This document shows, one piece after another, positions 9,150-17,686 of a stretch of DNA of 64,000 bases. The stretch covers positions 9,519 through 73,518 of the forward strand of contig DAOVIO010000004.1 of assembly GCA_030673645.1 (NCBI GenBank), written 5' to 3'. Each line of letters begins with the position of its first letter. The stretch's first letter is position 1. This DNA is from JAGLSB01 sp023135955 (GTDB lineage: Bacteria; Bacteroidota; Bacteroidia; Bacteroidales; GCA-2748055). The notes below the pieces were generated by a model. The model searched no databases and was not told the DNA's origin. It worked only from the letters and a program-made list of their open reading frames with translations. Both the position numbers and the translations under genes were made by a program.

Positions 9150-9443
9150 TTAAGTTTTTATAAAGTTTGAAAATAAGCTTTGAGCTATTTCCCAGTTTTC
9201 GTTATTTAAACAATATTTGATTTTTGGGGACTCTATCTCTCCCTGAATAAGGCCTGCATCTTTAAGCTCCCTTAGATGTTGTGATAAAGTAGATTTTGCA
9301 ATTGGAAGCACATCGCTTAAGTCTCCGCTATAACAGCAACTTTGGGAGGAAAGCAAATGAAGGACGTAGATGCGTACAGGGTGACTCATGGCTTTTGCAA
9401 AACGCGCGAGCCTGATCTGATCATCAGTAATAATTTTTTCCAC
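9150..9443 (-). CDS. ArsR/SmtB-family metalloregulator
   Basis: The frame opens with a TTG at 9473, but that codon lies inside a -7 promoter box and an operator. The GTG at 9443 (VEKIITDDQIRLARFAKAM) is the more likely start, giving 97 residues. The winged-helix fold is clear: MSHPVRIYVLHLLSSQ, then the recognition helix AKSTLSQHLRELKDAGLI and the wing GEIESPKIKYCLN. The loop before helix 3 carries a Cys pair (SQSCCYSGDL), a plausible metalloid site in place of the classical ELCVC motif. The protein would repress the downstream thioredoxin-like/ArsF/ArsG genes until arsenic or a thiol-binding metal is present. The inducer is inferred. Confidence 0.85.
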   Translation of the reverse strand: MEKIITDDQIRLARFAKAMSHPVRIYVLHLLSSQSCCYSGDLSDVLPIAKSTLSQHLRELKDAGLIQGEIESPKIKYCLNNENWEIAQSLFSNFIKT

Positions 9444-9451
9444 CTTTATGC

Positions 9452-9478
9452 TTGTTCGTAATTTACCGAACAAAGATA
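9452..9478 (-). promoter_or_regulatory. arsR promoter (-7 TATCTTTG) overlapped by a 22-base operator
   Basis: On the minus strand TATCTTTG (9471-9478) matches the Bacteroidetes -7 consensus TAnnTTTG. It is directly overlapped by the inverted repeat TTGTTCG-N8-CGAACAA (9452-9473). No -33 box is convincing. The geometry, with the operator covering the -7 box and transcription start, is what autorepression by ArsR predicts. Confidence 0.65.
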
Positions 9479-9618
9479 TAAACTTTTATTGGTTTGTTAT
9501 ACTAATTGGGGAAAATATGGAATATGTTATTTAGAAGAATAGAATTTTTCAATAAAATATTGTCCAGGAATTAAAATGGTACTAATTAGTATAGCTATTT
9601 GTGTTCAGGAATATTCGA

Positions 9619-10251
9619 TTATTTTTTTCTGAACAATGTATAAATATATTCCCTGGTATCTCCCGAAGGCATTGTATAAGTAAAATCAAAATTTTCAATT
9701 AATTCAAAATCAGATCCCATTTGCTTTACAAGCATATTTTTGTCATATCGATGAACCCGGAGACCACTACACATAGGTGCTCCATTCAAATTGAAACCAG
9801 CAATTATTGCAAAACCTTTTGGTTTAAGCAGATTTTTCAATAATGTAAAATAGGTATTTTGTTCTTTCTTATCAGTGAAAAAATGCATTACTGCCCTGTC
9901 ATGCCATAGATCAACTTTTTCTATTGTTTTCAGAACAGTAGGTTGGGTTAGATCATCAATAATCCATTTGACTTTTTTGCTTTCTGTGCCCAGAAGGCCT
10001 TTAAGCTCATCTAATGCTTCATGGCTAATGTCGTTTGCAATGATATTTGTAAATCCGCGATTAATTAATTCCCGAACAAGGTTTGTTGCACCAGCCCCAA
10101 CATTTAGAAGCATGGCATCTTTATTAAAACGGCACTTTTCGATTAACCGTAATGAGGGTTCTGGATATTCTTCATGCCATCCAAGCTTTTCAATCGATGA
10201 TCTCTTGTAGGCATTATTCCAGTGAGAAGCTAAATCTTTTTGACCTTCCAT
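9619..10251 (-). CDS. Class I SAM-dependent methyltransferase
   Basis: This cytoplasmic protein of 210 residues has a Rossmann methyltransferase core. Motif I is LLNVGAGATNLVRELINRG (about 48-66), the acidic ribose-binding residue lies in NIIANDISHEAL, and DLWHDRAVMHFF is the post-IV region. The HDRAVMHF signature is typical of the TehB/thiopurine-like group that modifies small molecules. The substrate cannot be read from the sequence. It is a single gene 140 bases upstream of arsR on the same strand, followed by a second, membrane methyltransferase. A role in detoxification is possible given the neighbours but is inference. Confidence 0.8.
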   Translation of the reverse strand: MEGQKDLASHWNNAYKRSSIEKLGWHEEYPEPSLRLIEKCRFNKDAMLLNVGAGATNLVRELINRGFTNIIANDISHEALDELKGLLGTESKKVKWIIDDLTQPTVLKTIEKVDLWHDRAVMHFFTDKKEQNTYFTLLKNLLKPKGFAIIAGFNLNGAPMCSGLRVHRYDKNMLVKQMGSDFELIENFDFTYTMPSGDTREYIYTLFRKK

Positions 10252-10323
10252 TGTTTATATTATCTAATAATCATCTTATTAACACAAGTAAAATGAAAAT
10301 TGTTTAAAACAACGACATATCAT

Positions 10324-11073
10324 TTAACGATTTTCTTCGTCGAATATTGGGGTGTATCTTTTCAGATATTTTAAGATGAAATATAAGATAAAGGTTATTG
10401 CTGCTGTATAAGCAAGCCAGGAGTTTAAAACAAGGCTACCGGTATTAATATAATCTCCAATAGCTCTAAATATAAAGAATACCAGGAAAATTGCAGCGAA
10501 GCCGTTTTTTTCTTTCTTAAGGGCTTTTTTCCAGCTAAAGGACATACTTGGAGAGCTGAAATTCTTAGTTGAGGGGAGAAATGCCGGTGTTTTTTTTGAC
10601 CAGTCTAGGTAAACTTCACCAAATTTTCTTCTAAGGAACTGTTCTTCTGCAAACATTATGCGTTCATAATAGATCCAATAAATCAGGACAAATGCAAACA
10701 TATACCATAAGCTTTGAACCAGCATCGCTATTCCAAGCCACATAAAGAGATTCCCTACATATAAAGGATGCCTAACCATGGAGTATATCCCTGTTGTGTT
10801 CAATACATCTGCCTTTTGAATTTTTGTATTTCTTCCAGATGTGTTTTCAGGAGTATAACCAACAGTGTATATTCTGATTCCCAGGCCAATAAAACTGATT
10901 ATTAAACAGAGCAACTCATAAATTTCAAAAGGAATATAATTTTCAAATCCGGTTGAATTCATTCTTGAAAAAACAAAAACAATTATTCCGGTAACCAATA
11001 AAATTAAGGGTATTGAACCCCGATATTTAAATAATTGACTACCCTGACTTTCGAATTCTTCTTGTAATGCCAT
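10324..11073 (-). CDS. Integral-membrane methyltransferase, isoprenylcysteine carboxyl methyltransferase (ICMT/PEMT) family
   Basis: This protein of 249 residues has about six membrane helices. The family signature MVRHPLYVGNLFMWLGIAM lies near residues 100-118 and is followed by YERIMFAEEQFLRRKFG, the usual R/E-rich SAM-site segment EE-x2-L-x3-FG. Bacterial relatives methylate lipids or lipid A phosphate. The target here is unknown. The last helices (about 195-240) extend beyond the minimal domain. It is followed 72 bases later by the soluble methyltransferase on the same strand, so the two may be co-transcribed. Confidence 0.78.
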   Translation of the reverse strand: MALQEEFESQGSQLFKYRGSIPLILLVTGIIVFVFSRMNSTGFENYIPFEIYELLCLIISFIGLGIRIYTVGYTPENTSGRNTKIQKADVLNTTGIYSMVRHPLYVGNLFMWLGIAMLVQSLWYMFAFVLIYWIYYERIMFAEEQFLRRKFGEVYLDWSKKTPAFLPSTKNFSSPSMSFSWKKALKKEKNGFAAIFLVFFIFRAIGDYINTGSLVLNSWLAYTAAITFILYFILKYLKRYTPIFDEENR

Positions 11074-11335
11074 ATTAATTTCTATTTATGCCAAATATTT
11101 ATCTTGATTTGGAACAAGTCTTTGATGGAGTGGATTACAATAATTTTCTTTAGCAGAATATATTTGAAGCCCATTTTTAAGGGATTTATCCATCGAAAAT
11201 ATTGTTGAAGTTTGAGTTTACAATAATAGAAAATTTCCTGAAACTTTAAAAGAGGTAATTATCACATCCTGGGCTTTTTGAAATAAGCACAACTTCACTT
11301 TCAAGGGACACCCCTGCTTTAAGATTATTAAATGC
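11074..11335. other. Non-coding gap with no supported feature
   Basis: I see no frame with coding character on either strand and no convincing hairpin. A short minus-strand frame at about 11240-11330 (FNNLKAGVSLESEVV) is suggestive of decayed coding sequence but too short to assign. Confidence 0.4.
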
Positions 11336-11585
11336 TCAGAATAAAATCTGAGAATAGTCCAACGGAATTAGAAATTTTTTATTGACTACACTATCTGTAT
11401 TAGCATATTCAGGCCTTACTTTCATTTCACTCCATTCCGGACTTGCGCCAAATTTTTTCCAGTTTGCGATCCTTTCGTCCATATCTTTAAACCACAGCAT
11501 ATACATCAGAGCTGGCAGCAGCTTGTCCGGTTACAGCGGCCCCGGCAAGTATAGCAGAGCCTTTAATGAAATGTCGTCTTTGCAT
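11336..11585 (-). pseudogene. NIPSNAP-family pseudogene: Tat leader joined out of frame to the domain end
   Basis: An ATG at 11585 starts a textbook Tat-type leader (MQRRHFIKGSAILAGAAVTG, then QAAASS) that stops seven codons later. In the next frame a typical NIPSNAP C-terminus reads on (MYMLWFKDMDERIANW, KKFGASPEWSEMKVRPEY) to a stop at 11336. The 250-base length is not a multiple of three. The middle of the gene (several hundred bases) is missing, so an internal deletion fused the export signal to the last 60 residues. The intact NIPSNAP lipoprotein at 11899-12708 shows the same ending pattern (NLMYMTTFSDEASQSAHW). Confidence 0.75.
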
Positions 11586-11588
11586 GGT

Positions 11589-11776
11589 TTATTTTTTAGT
11601 GGAATTTCGCTTTGACTGCTCATTAAAACCAGCTCCCTCAGGATAATCTGGTAAATGTCCTCCTGGATGCTCAAGAAGCTCACCGTAAAGAGAGCTATGC
11701 TCCGGATTCTGAACATCGGAAGGTATTTCTTTACCTCCGTTAAAAAACCATGCATTTTCTGCGCGATGAGATGATA
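11589..11776 (-). pseudogene. C-terminal remnant of an unidentified protein, possibly Gfo/Idh-like
   Basis: A minus-strand frame with no usable start reads ENAWFFNGGKEIPSDVQN, then SSLYGELLEHPGGHLPDYPE and a stop at 11589, four bases before the NIPSNAP leader. The PGGH...YPEG stretch resembles the C-terminal part of some Gfo/Idh/MocA oxidoreductases, which would fit the two intact Gfo/Idh genes nearby. The frame closes at a TGA near 11790. It seems to be the 3' end of a gene whose front was deleted. Confidence 0.4.
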
Positions 11777-11898
11777 AACAAAAATGAAATCAGGAATTGA
11801 TTGAGTTTTTCGGAGAAAATGTATAAATTCAATCCCGTAACTTACCTCATTCCAGACAAGAGTGAACAGGCAGTTTTCTACATTTATAGTCTAAGAGC

Positions 11899-12708
11899 TC
11901 AATAATCAGAATATTCAGTAGGATATAGATAATACTTATCACTATGAGAAACACTATTCTTGTATTTCTCTACTGCTTTTAATTCCAACCATTCAGGAGC
12001 TTCGCGAAAAGCAGTCCAATGAGCACTCTGGCTTGCCTCATCTGAGAAGGTGGTCATATACATTAGGTTGGGCATTTTTGGTCCTGAAATTACAGATGCA
12101 TAAAATACAGCATTGAAATCAAGGCTCGCAAAAAGTTTTACTTCACCGCCTGCATTGAACATATCAACCTTAGTTTTGTGATAATTTTCTGTTGCAGACT
12201 CATAACTCCTTAATTCATAAACCCGATCCTCTCTCGGATCATCTAATTTTGGCGTTTCCATAAAGGGCATATCTTCAAATGCTATCATCAAAGTTGATTC
12301 AATACGCTGATAAGGAGGCTGGTCATAGCTGGCATTAATATATTCACTCCCGGCAGTCAAATAAGCTTCGTCCTTTGCAAGCTTTCCCTCGAGTGAATTA
12401 AACTGTTCTAAAGTAGAAAATGGAATTAATACATAAATCTTTTTTAAAGAGTCGGTACCTGGTCTTGGCTTGAATACACCAACATTATTAATCCCAAGTT
12501 TTTTAAGACCCGGAAGAAAGGCTTCTTTAAGATAATTATCAGTAGTTAATTCTTGTTCATCTGTATCAAGAGTATATGTTTTAAACTGATAGTATTCCCT
12601 AGCTTGTTCTGTAGAAGTATTTTCGGCAGTATTATCAGAATTTGTTGTGTTACAGCTTATGATAGAAAAGACCATAACGATAAGAAGAAGAAATTTTGAT
12701 GATTTCAT
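11899..12708 (-). CDS. NIPSNAP-domain lipoprotein
   Basis: The protein has 269 residues. The signal peptide ends in a lipobox (FSIISC, Cys19), followed by a Ser/Thr/Asn linker and two NIPSNAP-like ferredoxin-fold repeats (about 38-135 and 160-265). The first carries YYQFKTYTLDTDEQ and VFKPRPGTDSLKKIYVLIPF; the second carries VYELRSYESATENYHKTKVD and NLMYMTTFSDEASQSAHW. NIPSNAP domains belong to the dimeric alpha/beta-barrel fold; their biochemical role in Bacteroidetes is unknown. The gene is divergent from the Gfo/Idh pair, beside which such proteins are common, so a role in sugar-derivative catabolism is plausible. Confidence 0.8.
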   Translation of the reverse strand: MKSSKFLLLIVMVFSIISCNTTNSDNTAENTSTEQAREYYQFKTYTLDTDEQELTTDNYLKEAFLPGLKKLGINNVGVFKPRPGTDSLKKIYVLIPFSTLEQFNSLEGKLAKDEAYLTAGSEYINASYDQPPYQRIESTLMIAFEDMPFMETPKLDDPREDRVYELRSYESATENYHKTKVDMFNAGGEVKLFASLDFNAVFYASVISGPKMPNLMYMTTFSDEASQSAHWTAFREAPEWLELKAVEKYKNSVSHSDKYYLYPTEYSDY

Positions 12709-13053
12709 GTTTCGGTATTTTAATTATTTTTACTAATAATATTTAAAGATTAGGATATTAAATCTTTTTATCAAAGATAGCACATTGAATTAATCGAGCG
12801 AACGAAATATTAATAAAAGTAAAAATCAGATATGTCCGGAAATAAATAAAAATCAATTTATAGTGATTGCATGTCCCTGAAAAATTGAGTAATTTTATAC
12901 GAACCTTCAGAATAAATTTTTATACGAGAAAGTGTGAATTTAACTGATGTCTGATATACCGGTGATTAATTTATTTGGAGAATCAACTAATAATTTTATT
13001 GTCTACCTGTTTTTTCAAATGCTGAAAAATTAAATCTTATAAAAAGTAATCTT
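12709..13053. other. Divergent intergenic region
   Basis: This 345-base AT-rich gap between the NIPSNAP gene and the first Gfo/Idh gene must hold both promoters. I could not place a convincing TAnnTTTG box with a -33 partner on either strand, and there is no gene or repeat. Confidence 0.4.
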
Positions 13054-14403
13054 ATGACAACAAATTCGAGAAGGAACTTTATTAAAAAAACTACTGCCGC
13101 TTCAGTAGCGATCTCCCTGGGAGGCTCTCTTCCCTCATTTAGTGCAAAAAGTTACCGTCGCATTATGGGATCAAATGAAAGATTAAGAGTATCTGTGATG
13201 GGTGTAAATTCAAGAGGAACAGCTTTGGCTACAAATTTTGCTCGCCAGAACGATTGCGATGTTGTTAACATTTGTGATGTAGATAGCAGAGCAATTGTAA
13301 AATGTCAAAAAGAATTAGAGAAATATCAGGACATAAAAACTAAAGGTTTTAGGGATTTTCGGGAATCCCTGGAAGATAAAGATATTGATGCAATGGTTAT
13401 TGCTACTCCCGATCATTGGCATGCTCCGGCTGCTCTACTGTCAGCACAGGCAGGAAAACATGTCTATCTGGAGAAACCCTGTAGTCATAATCCAAATGAA
13501 GGAGAAATTCTTATAAAGGCAGCGTCTATTTATGGGAAGGTCATACAAATGGGCAATCAACGTCGATCTTTTCCCAATGTTGTAGATGGTATCCAGGAAT
13601 TAAAGAATGGTGTTATAGGACGCGCCTATTTTGGCAAAGGGTGGTATGCCAATAACCGTGAGTCGATAGGAATAGGGAAAGAGACTGCTGTACCCGAATG
13701 GCTCGATTGGGATCTGTGGCAAGGGCCAGCTCCCAGAAAAGCATACAAGGACAATATTGTTCATTATAATTGGCACTGGTTCTGGCATTGGGGAACAGGT
13801 GAAGCATTGAATAATGGTACACATTCCGTCGATTTGTTACGCTGGGGACTTGAAGTGGATTATCCCTTAAAAGTGAGTTCGAACGGGGGAAGATACCATT
13901 ATAAGGATGATTGGGAAACGCCAGATACACAGGTGATTAATTTAGATTTTAAAGAGGATGTTACTATAACCTGGGAAGGGAGAAGTTGTAATAAAAAATT
14001 GATTGAAAAAAGTTCTTCAGGATGTATGTTTTATGGAGAAAAGGGAAGTATGTTGTTTCCCGGGGGTAATAGTTATACAATTTTCGATCTTGATGATAAC
14101 ATTATAAAGGAGATAAAAGAGGAACACAAGTTTGATCCGACAAATTTGGTTAATCCTTCTGAACAGCTTGACATTATTCATATCAGGAATTTCTTTGATG
14201 GGATTCGCATTGGAAGAAACAAACTTAATGCAGATATAGAATCCGGACATAAAAGCATATTACTTTTACAGCTTGGCAATATTGCACAGCGAGTAGGTCA
14301 TTCTCTTGAAATTGATCCTACAAACGGACATATTCTGAATGATAAAGAAGCACAGAAATACTGGTCAAGGACTTATGAAAAAGGCTGGGAAATGAAACTA
14401 TGA
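13054..14403 (+). CDS. Tat-exported Gfo/Idh/MocA-family oxidoreductase
   Basis: The protein has 449 residues. An N-terminal Tat signal (SRRNFIKKTTAASVAISLGG) is followed by a Rossmann domain with VSVMGVNSRGTALATNFAR as nucleotide-binding loop. The family motif EKPCSHNPNEG (catalytic Lys) lies near residue 148, and a C-terminal alpha/beta domain has NYHWHWFWHWGTGEALNNG-type active-site histidines (about residues 231-251). Such proteins oxidise or epimerise sugar derivatives with bound NAD(P), here in the periplasm. The second Gfo/Idh gene starts 25 bases downstream, so the two form an operon. The convergent sulfatase and divergent NIPSNAP protein suggest degradation of a sulfated or modified glycan. 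The substrate is not deducible. Confidence 0.87.
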   Translation: MTTNSRRNFIKKTTAASVAISLGGSLPSFSAKSYRRIMGSNERLRVSVMGVNSRGTALATNFARQNDCDVVNICDVDSRAIVKCQKELEKYQDIKTKGFRDFRESLEDKDIDAMVIATPDHWHAPAALLSAQAGKHVYLEKPCSHNPNEGEILIKAASIYGKVIQMGNQRRSFPNVVDGIQELKNGVIGRAYFGKGWYANNRESIGIGKETAVPEWLDWDLWQGPAPRKAYKDNIVHYNWHWFWHWGTGEALNNGTHSVDLLRWGLEVDYPLKVSSNGGRYHYKDDWETPDTQVINLDFKEDVTITWEGRSCNKKLIEKSSSGCMFYGEKGSMLFPGGNSYTIFDLDDNIIKEIKEEHKFDPTNLVNPSEQLDIIHIRNFFDGIRIGRNKLNADIESGHKSILLLQLGNIAQRVGHSLEIDPTNGHILNDKEAQKYWSRTYEKGWEMKL

Positions 14404-14428
14404 TATTTCACTGAAAATTATTCAATTA

Positions 14429-15421
14429 ATGAAATCGAGAAGATCATTTTTAAAAACCATAAGTAAAGGTGCTGCATTTTCTACCATTGCTCTTTACTCA
14501 AATACTGCTTTTTCATCGCAAGGCTTGTCACAAGCTGACAATGAACAGAAACGAATCCGGATTGGGATCATCGGCGCCGAAAATTCGCATACGATCAGCT
14601 TTGGAAAAATGTTTAATATTGAAAATAAATTTCCCGGAGTAGAGCTTAAGTATGTCTGGGGAGAAACTGATGAGTTTGCCAGTAATGCAGCGAAAAAGGG
14701 CAATATTCCAAACATAGTCAAAGATCCCGGTGAAATGTTGGGAAAGATTGACGCACTTATTGTTGACCATCGCCATGCTATGTACCACCTGGAGGCAGCA
14801 ACTCCTTTTGTTAAGGAAGGCATTCCAACTTTTATCGACAAGCCATTTTGCTACAGATTAGATGAAGGAAAAGAATTTTTAGCAATGGCCAGGAAGTATG
14901 GAACTCCAGTAACCTCATACAGTTCGATAGCACATAGTAAAACTACTTACGATATAAAAAAGCAGGTAGAATCAATGGGGAAAATCAATCAGGTAGTGCG
15001 TTATGGCCCTGTAGATGTTGAATCGGTATATGGAGGCATATTTTTTTATGGCGTACACCTTTTGCAGCCGTTGATGAATATTTTTGGTGAAGATGTTGAA
15101 AGGGTGAAGGTAACAAGAAACAATCAAAAGGGTAGTGCAAGCCTTATTTTTAAAAGCGGATTATATGCAACACTTATTTTTAAAAATGTATCCAGGGGCT
15201 GGGAAACTTTTGTTGAAACGGAAGAGGGTCTTGTTGAGCTCAAATCTCGTGTAGAAGAAAGTGATCCGGGAATAAATAATGTGGACATGGTTGAAATGTT
15301 CAGAACAGGAAAAGAACCCAGAAGCCATGAAAGTATATTAAATGGTGTGGCTGTGCTTGAAGCGCTGGAGAAATCGGTTGAGAGTCAGAAATGGGTGGAG
15401 GTAGGCTATAGCAATGGTTAA
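14429..15421 (+). CDS. Tat-exported Gfo/Idh/MocA-family oxidoreductase (short form)
   Basis: The protein has 330 residues. The Tat signal is MKSRRSFLKTISKGAAFSTI. The Rossmann start is IRIGIIGAENSHTISFGKMF, where the usual GxGxxG is altered to GAENSH, and the Lys motif is FIDKPFCYRLDEG near residue 137. The C-terminal domain is shortened compared with the upstream partner. The GAENSH loop occurs in a Gfo/Idh subgroup that acts on non-standard substrates. It is the second gene of the pair, and its stop overlaps the convergent sulfatase stop by four bases, so the two transcripts run into each other's 3' ends. Confidence 0.85.
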   Translation: MKSRRSFLKTISKGAAFSTIALYSNTAFSSQGLSQADNEQKRIRIGIIGAENSHTISFGKMFNIENKFPGVELKYVWGETDEFASNAAKKGNIPNIVKDPGEMLGKIDALIVDHRHAMYHLEAATPFVKEGIPTFIDKPFCYRLDEGKEFLAMARKYGTPVTSYSSIAHSKTTYDIKKQVESMGKINQVVRYGPVDVESVYGGIFFYGVHLLQPLMNIFGEDVERVKVTRNNQKGSASLIFKSGLYATLIFKNVSRGWETFVETEEGLVELKSRVEESDPGINNVDMVEMFRTGKEPRSHESILNGVAVLEALEKSVESQKWVEVGYSNG

Positions 15422-16866
15422 AAACTACCTTTATTATTATTTTGTGTAGCATTTACCTTTAAGCCTGGCATTTCACCCCTAACATTATGATACTTTGTCT
15501 TTCTATATCCGGCTTCCCTATAATACCAGTCTTTTGTAAGATTAACAGGTATATTGTCTCCGGTTTCCTTCATCCATTCTTCTAATACATTTCTTAAGTC
15601 ATAGAGTATGTCATTGTATTCAGGGAGTGACGAAATATTATTCAATTGAAGGGAATCGCTATGACAATCATATAATTCTTCATTAGGTCTTGGAACAATA
15701 AATATATCAGCTTGAATAGTAGATAGGTTTCCACTTTCATTTAAGGATGCCAATTCCTTAAAAGATGGACTGCCGACCGCATCAGCAGGTCCCATTTGAG
15801 GAAACTGAGGTCTGGAATTTAGAATATACATATAATCCTTATTTCTTACCATACGCTCATGTGCCTCATAATCATGCCAGTTATGTTCGGCAAATACATA
15901 ATTTCGAAATTCCGTTTCAGGATTTATGATTAACTGGTCGAAACTATATCCCTGAAATTGCTCAGGCGCATCAATTACTGCTAAATTCATAATTGTGGGA
16001 GCAATATCAATTGCACTAATAAGGCTATTAGAAATACTACCTTTGTTCTTTATTTTGTCGGGATAATGTATTATAAAAGGTGTTTTCATTCCACGATCAT
16101 TAACCCTTGTTTTACTATGTGGGAAAGGCCTTCCGTTGTCAGCCATTATTATTATCATAGTATTATCCAATACATTTTGGGCTCTTAGCTCTTTTAATAC
16201 TTCCCCGATGTAATAATCAAATCTTTTTATTTCATCATAATATTTTGCCAGATCAGCCTTGGTTTCATTTCCATCTGACAAATAAAAAGGAGGATTAATT
16301 TCGTCCGGATTGTGAGTTCCGGAAAATTCATTTGAACCCCAACTGCGATGAGCATCATATGAGGCAAACCACATAAAAAAAGCTTTGTCTTTTGGCCTGT
16401 TTTTTATTGAGCTAAGCCACATTTCTTCTCCACCGTCACCATTTTCTTCTTTGTTTTCATAAATCTTGTCAAAACCCCGTTTAGCATATTGCCCCATATG
16501 GAATTTTCCTGCCTGAACGGTATAATAATTATTCATTTTTAATACTTCAGAAAAGGACATCATCTGAATTGGTGGCTCTGTATGTAATTCTGCAGCACCT
16601 GTATTGTGAGGATATCTGCCAGTCATAATACTATTCCTACTTGGACTACATGAACTTGCAGTTAGATAAACATTAGTAAATCTTATTCCATTTTCAGCTA
16701 ATCTGTCAATATTAGGAGTTTGCACTTGATTATTACCATAACAGCCGAAGTCATCCCAGCTAACATCATCTGCTATAAAAATAATAAAATTTGGTGCCGG
16801 GTTTTGACCATAAGCATTGATTATAAATAATTGGGCAGCTAATATAATTGATGTTGTATATTTCAT
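15418..16866 (-). CDS. Secreted type I sulfatase (alkaline phosphatase superfamily)
   Basis: The protein has 482 residues. The signal peptide is cleaved after NAYG (about 20). The metal-binding start is FIIFIADDVSWDDFG with Asp33/Asp34. The formylglycine site is C73-S-P-S-R, followed by NSIMTGRYPHNTGA, and the C-terminal metal site includes IIMADNGRPFPHSKT. It is a calcium-dependent exo-sulfatase whose Cys73 must be converted to formylglycine by an anaerobic or FGE maturase not encoded here. The overall layout is like heparan N-sulfatase (SGSH)-type enzymes, but the substrate is unproven. It is convergent with the Gfo/Idh operon. Confidence 0.9.
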   Translation of the reverse strand: MKYTTSIILAAQLFIINAYGQNPAPNFIIFIADDVSWDDFGCYGNNQVQTPNIDRLAENGIRFTNVYLTASSCSPSRNSIMTGRYPHNTGAAELHTEPPIQMMSFSEVLKMNNYYTVQAGKFHMGQYAKRGFDKIYENKEENGDGGEEMWLSSIKNRPKDKAFFMWFASYDAHRSWGSNEFSGTHNPDEINPPFYLSDGNETKADLAKYYDEIKRFDYYIGEVLKELRAQNVLDNTMIIIMADNGRPFPHSKTRVNDRGMKTPFIIHYPDKIKNKGSISNSLISAIDIAPTIMNLAVIDAPEQFQGYSFDQLIINPETEFRNYVFAEHNWHDYEAHERMVRNKDYMYILNSRPQFPQMGPADAVGSPSFKELASLNESGNLSTIQADIFIVPRPNEELYDCHSDSLQLNNISSLPEYNDILYDLRNVLEEWMKETGDNIPVNLTKDWYYREAGYRKTKYHNVRGEMPGLKVNATQNNNKGSF

Positions 16867-17115
16867 TTTTTTATGGAGTTTATTTTTGTGTCAGGCATGG
16901 TTTATATTTAGTACGTCTGCCCAATTTATTCTTTTCTTTTAATTCATATTTTATGCAGGGAAGTTGTTTTGTTCGCCATGAGACCTAAAGCTTAGTGAAT
17001 GATAAGTATCGACATTGAACGCATATTATTGGGCTTATGTTATATATAATAACTTCGATATATTTCTCATTAAGTGACTGATTAGATGTTAAGTATACCA
17101 TTGTGTCGTCTTGCT

Positions 17116-17463
17116 TTATTCCAGGTCAATAATTATCATTATATTTTCTTTGACCAGATTTATTAAATTAGTTGGTAAGTTTCCTATTTTTTTCACCAAC
17201 CTTTTATTATCAATTGCTCTAATTTGGTCAACCATAATATCGCAATCATATTTTAGGTTTGCCACACCTTTTTTAAGATGAATTCTTAATATATCAGAGT
17301 CTTTATTGATATTTGTTGTTATCGGGCAAATTATGGTTGACGGATGTGGTATCTTGTTTAGCAGATCTGTTTGAACAACTAAAACAGGCCTTATTTTATC
17401 TGTTTCTGTGCCTATCTGAGGATTCAGTTCTGCAATCCAAATCTCATATTGTTTAATCGACAT
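17116..17463 (-). CDS. MazF/PemK-family endoribonuclease toxin
   Basis: The frame is open to 17493, but the ATG at 17463 gives the family start MSIKQYEIWIAELNPQIGTE and 115 residues. MazF hallmarks are IWIAELNP at the start of the beta-barrel, the catalytic-strand region TDKIRPVLVVQTDLLN and TIICPITTNI, then CDIMVDQIRAIDNKRLVKKI. MazF toxins cut mRNA at short motifs and dimerise through this SH3-like barrel. The start overlaps the upstream antitoxin gene by 11 bases, as usual in such pairs. Confidence 0.88.
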   Translation of the reverse strand: MSIKQYEIWIAELNPQIGTETDKIRPVLVVQTDLLNKIPHPSTIICPITTNINKDSDILRIHLKKGVANLKYDCDIMVDQIRAIDNKRLVKKIGNLPTNLINLVKENIMIIIDLE

Positions 17464-17683
17464 AATCAATCTCCTCAAAATCTTTAAGCACATCCATTGA
17501 ATCCTTTTTCACCAACTCTGATTCCATTTTAAGTCTTTTCTCAAGAATCAGGCGCTTTTGAAATTTGTTATAGTAATCAATCGCCTCATTAATATATCTA
17601 TTACGAGGTTTCTTAAGCCTTGAAAGAATCTTCTCCGTTTCTCCAAAGATTGAATCGTCAATTTTTAATGATACTGTTTTCAT
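17453..17683 (-). CDS. Antitoxin of the MazF-type pair (ribbon-helix-helix-like)
   Basis: This 76-residue protein has an N-terminal beta strand (MKTVSLKIDDSIFGET) followed by two helices (EKILSRLKKPRNRYINEAID), a ribbon-helix-helix pattern. Its charged C-terminal tail (ESELVKKDSMDVLKDFEEID) would wrap the toxin. The N-terminal dimer should bind the three GTATAT repeats in its own promoter (17687-17727). Length and order match chromosomal MazEF-like pairs with RHH antitoxins. The gene overlaps the toxin by 11 bases. Confidence 0.8.
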   Translation of the reverse strand: MKTVSLKIDDSIFGETEKILSRLKKPRNRYINEAIDYYNKFQKRLILEKRLKMESELVKKDSMDVLKDFEEIDYVD

Positions 17684-17686
17684 GAT

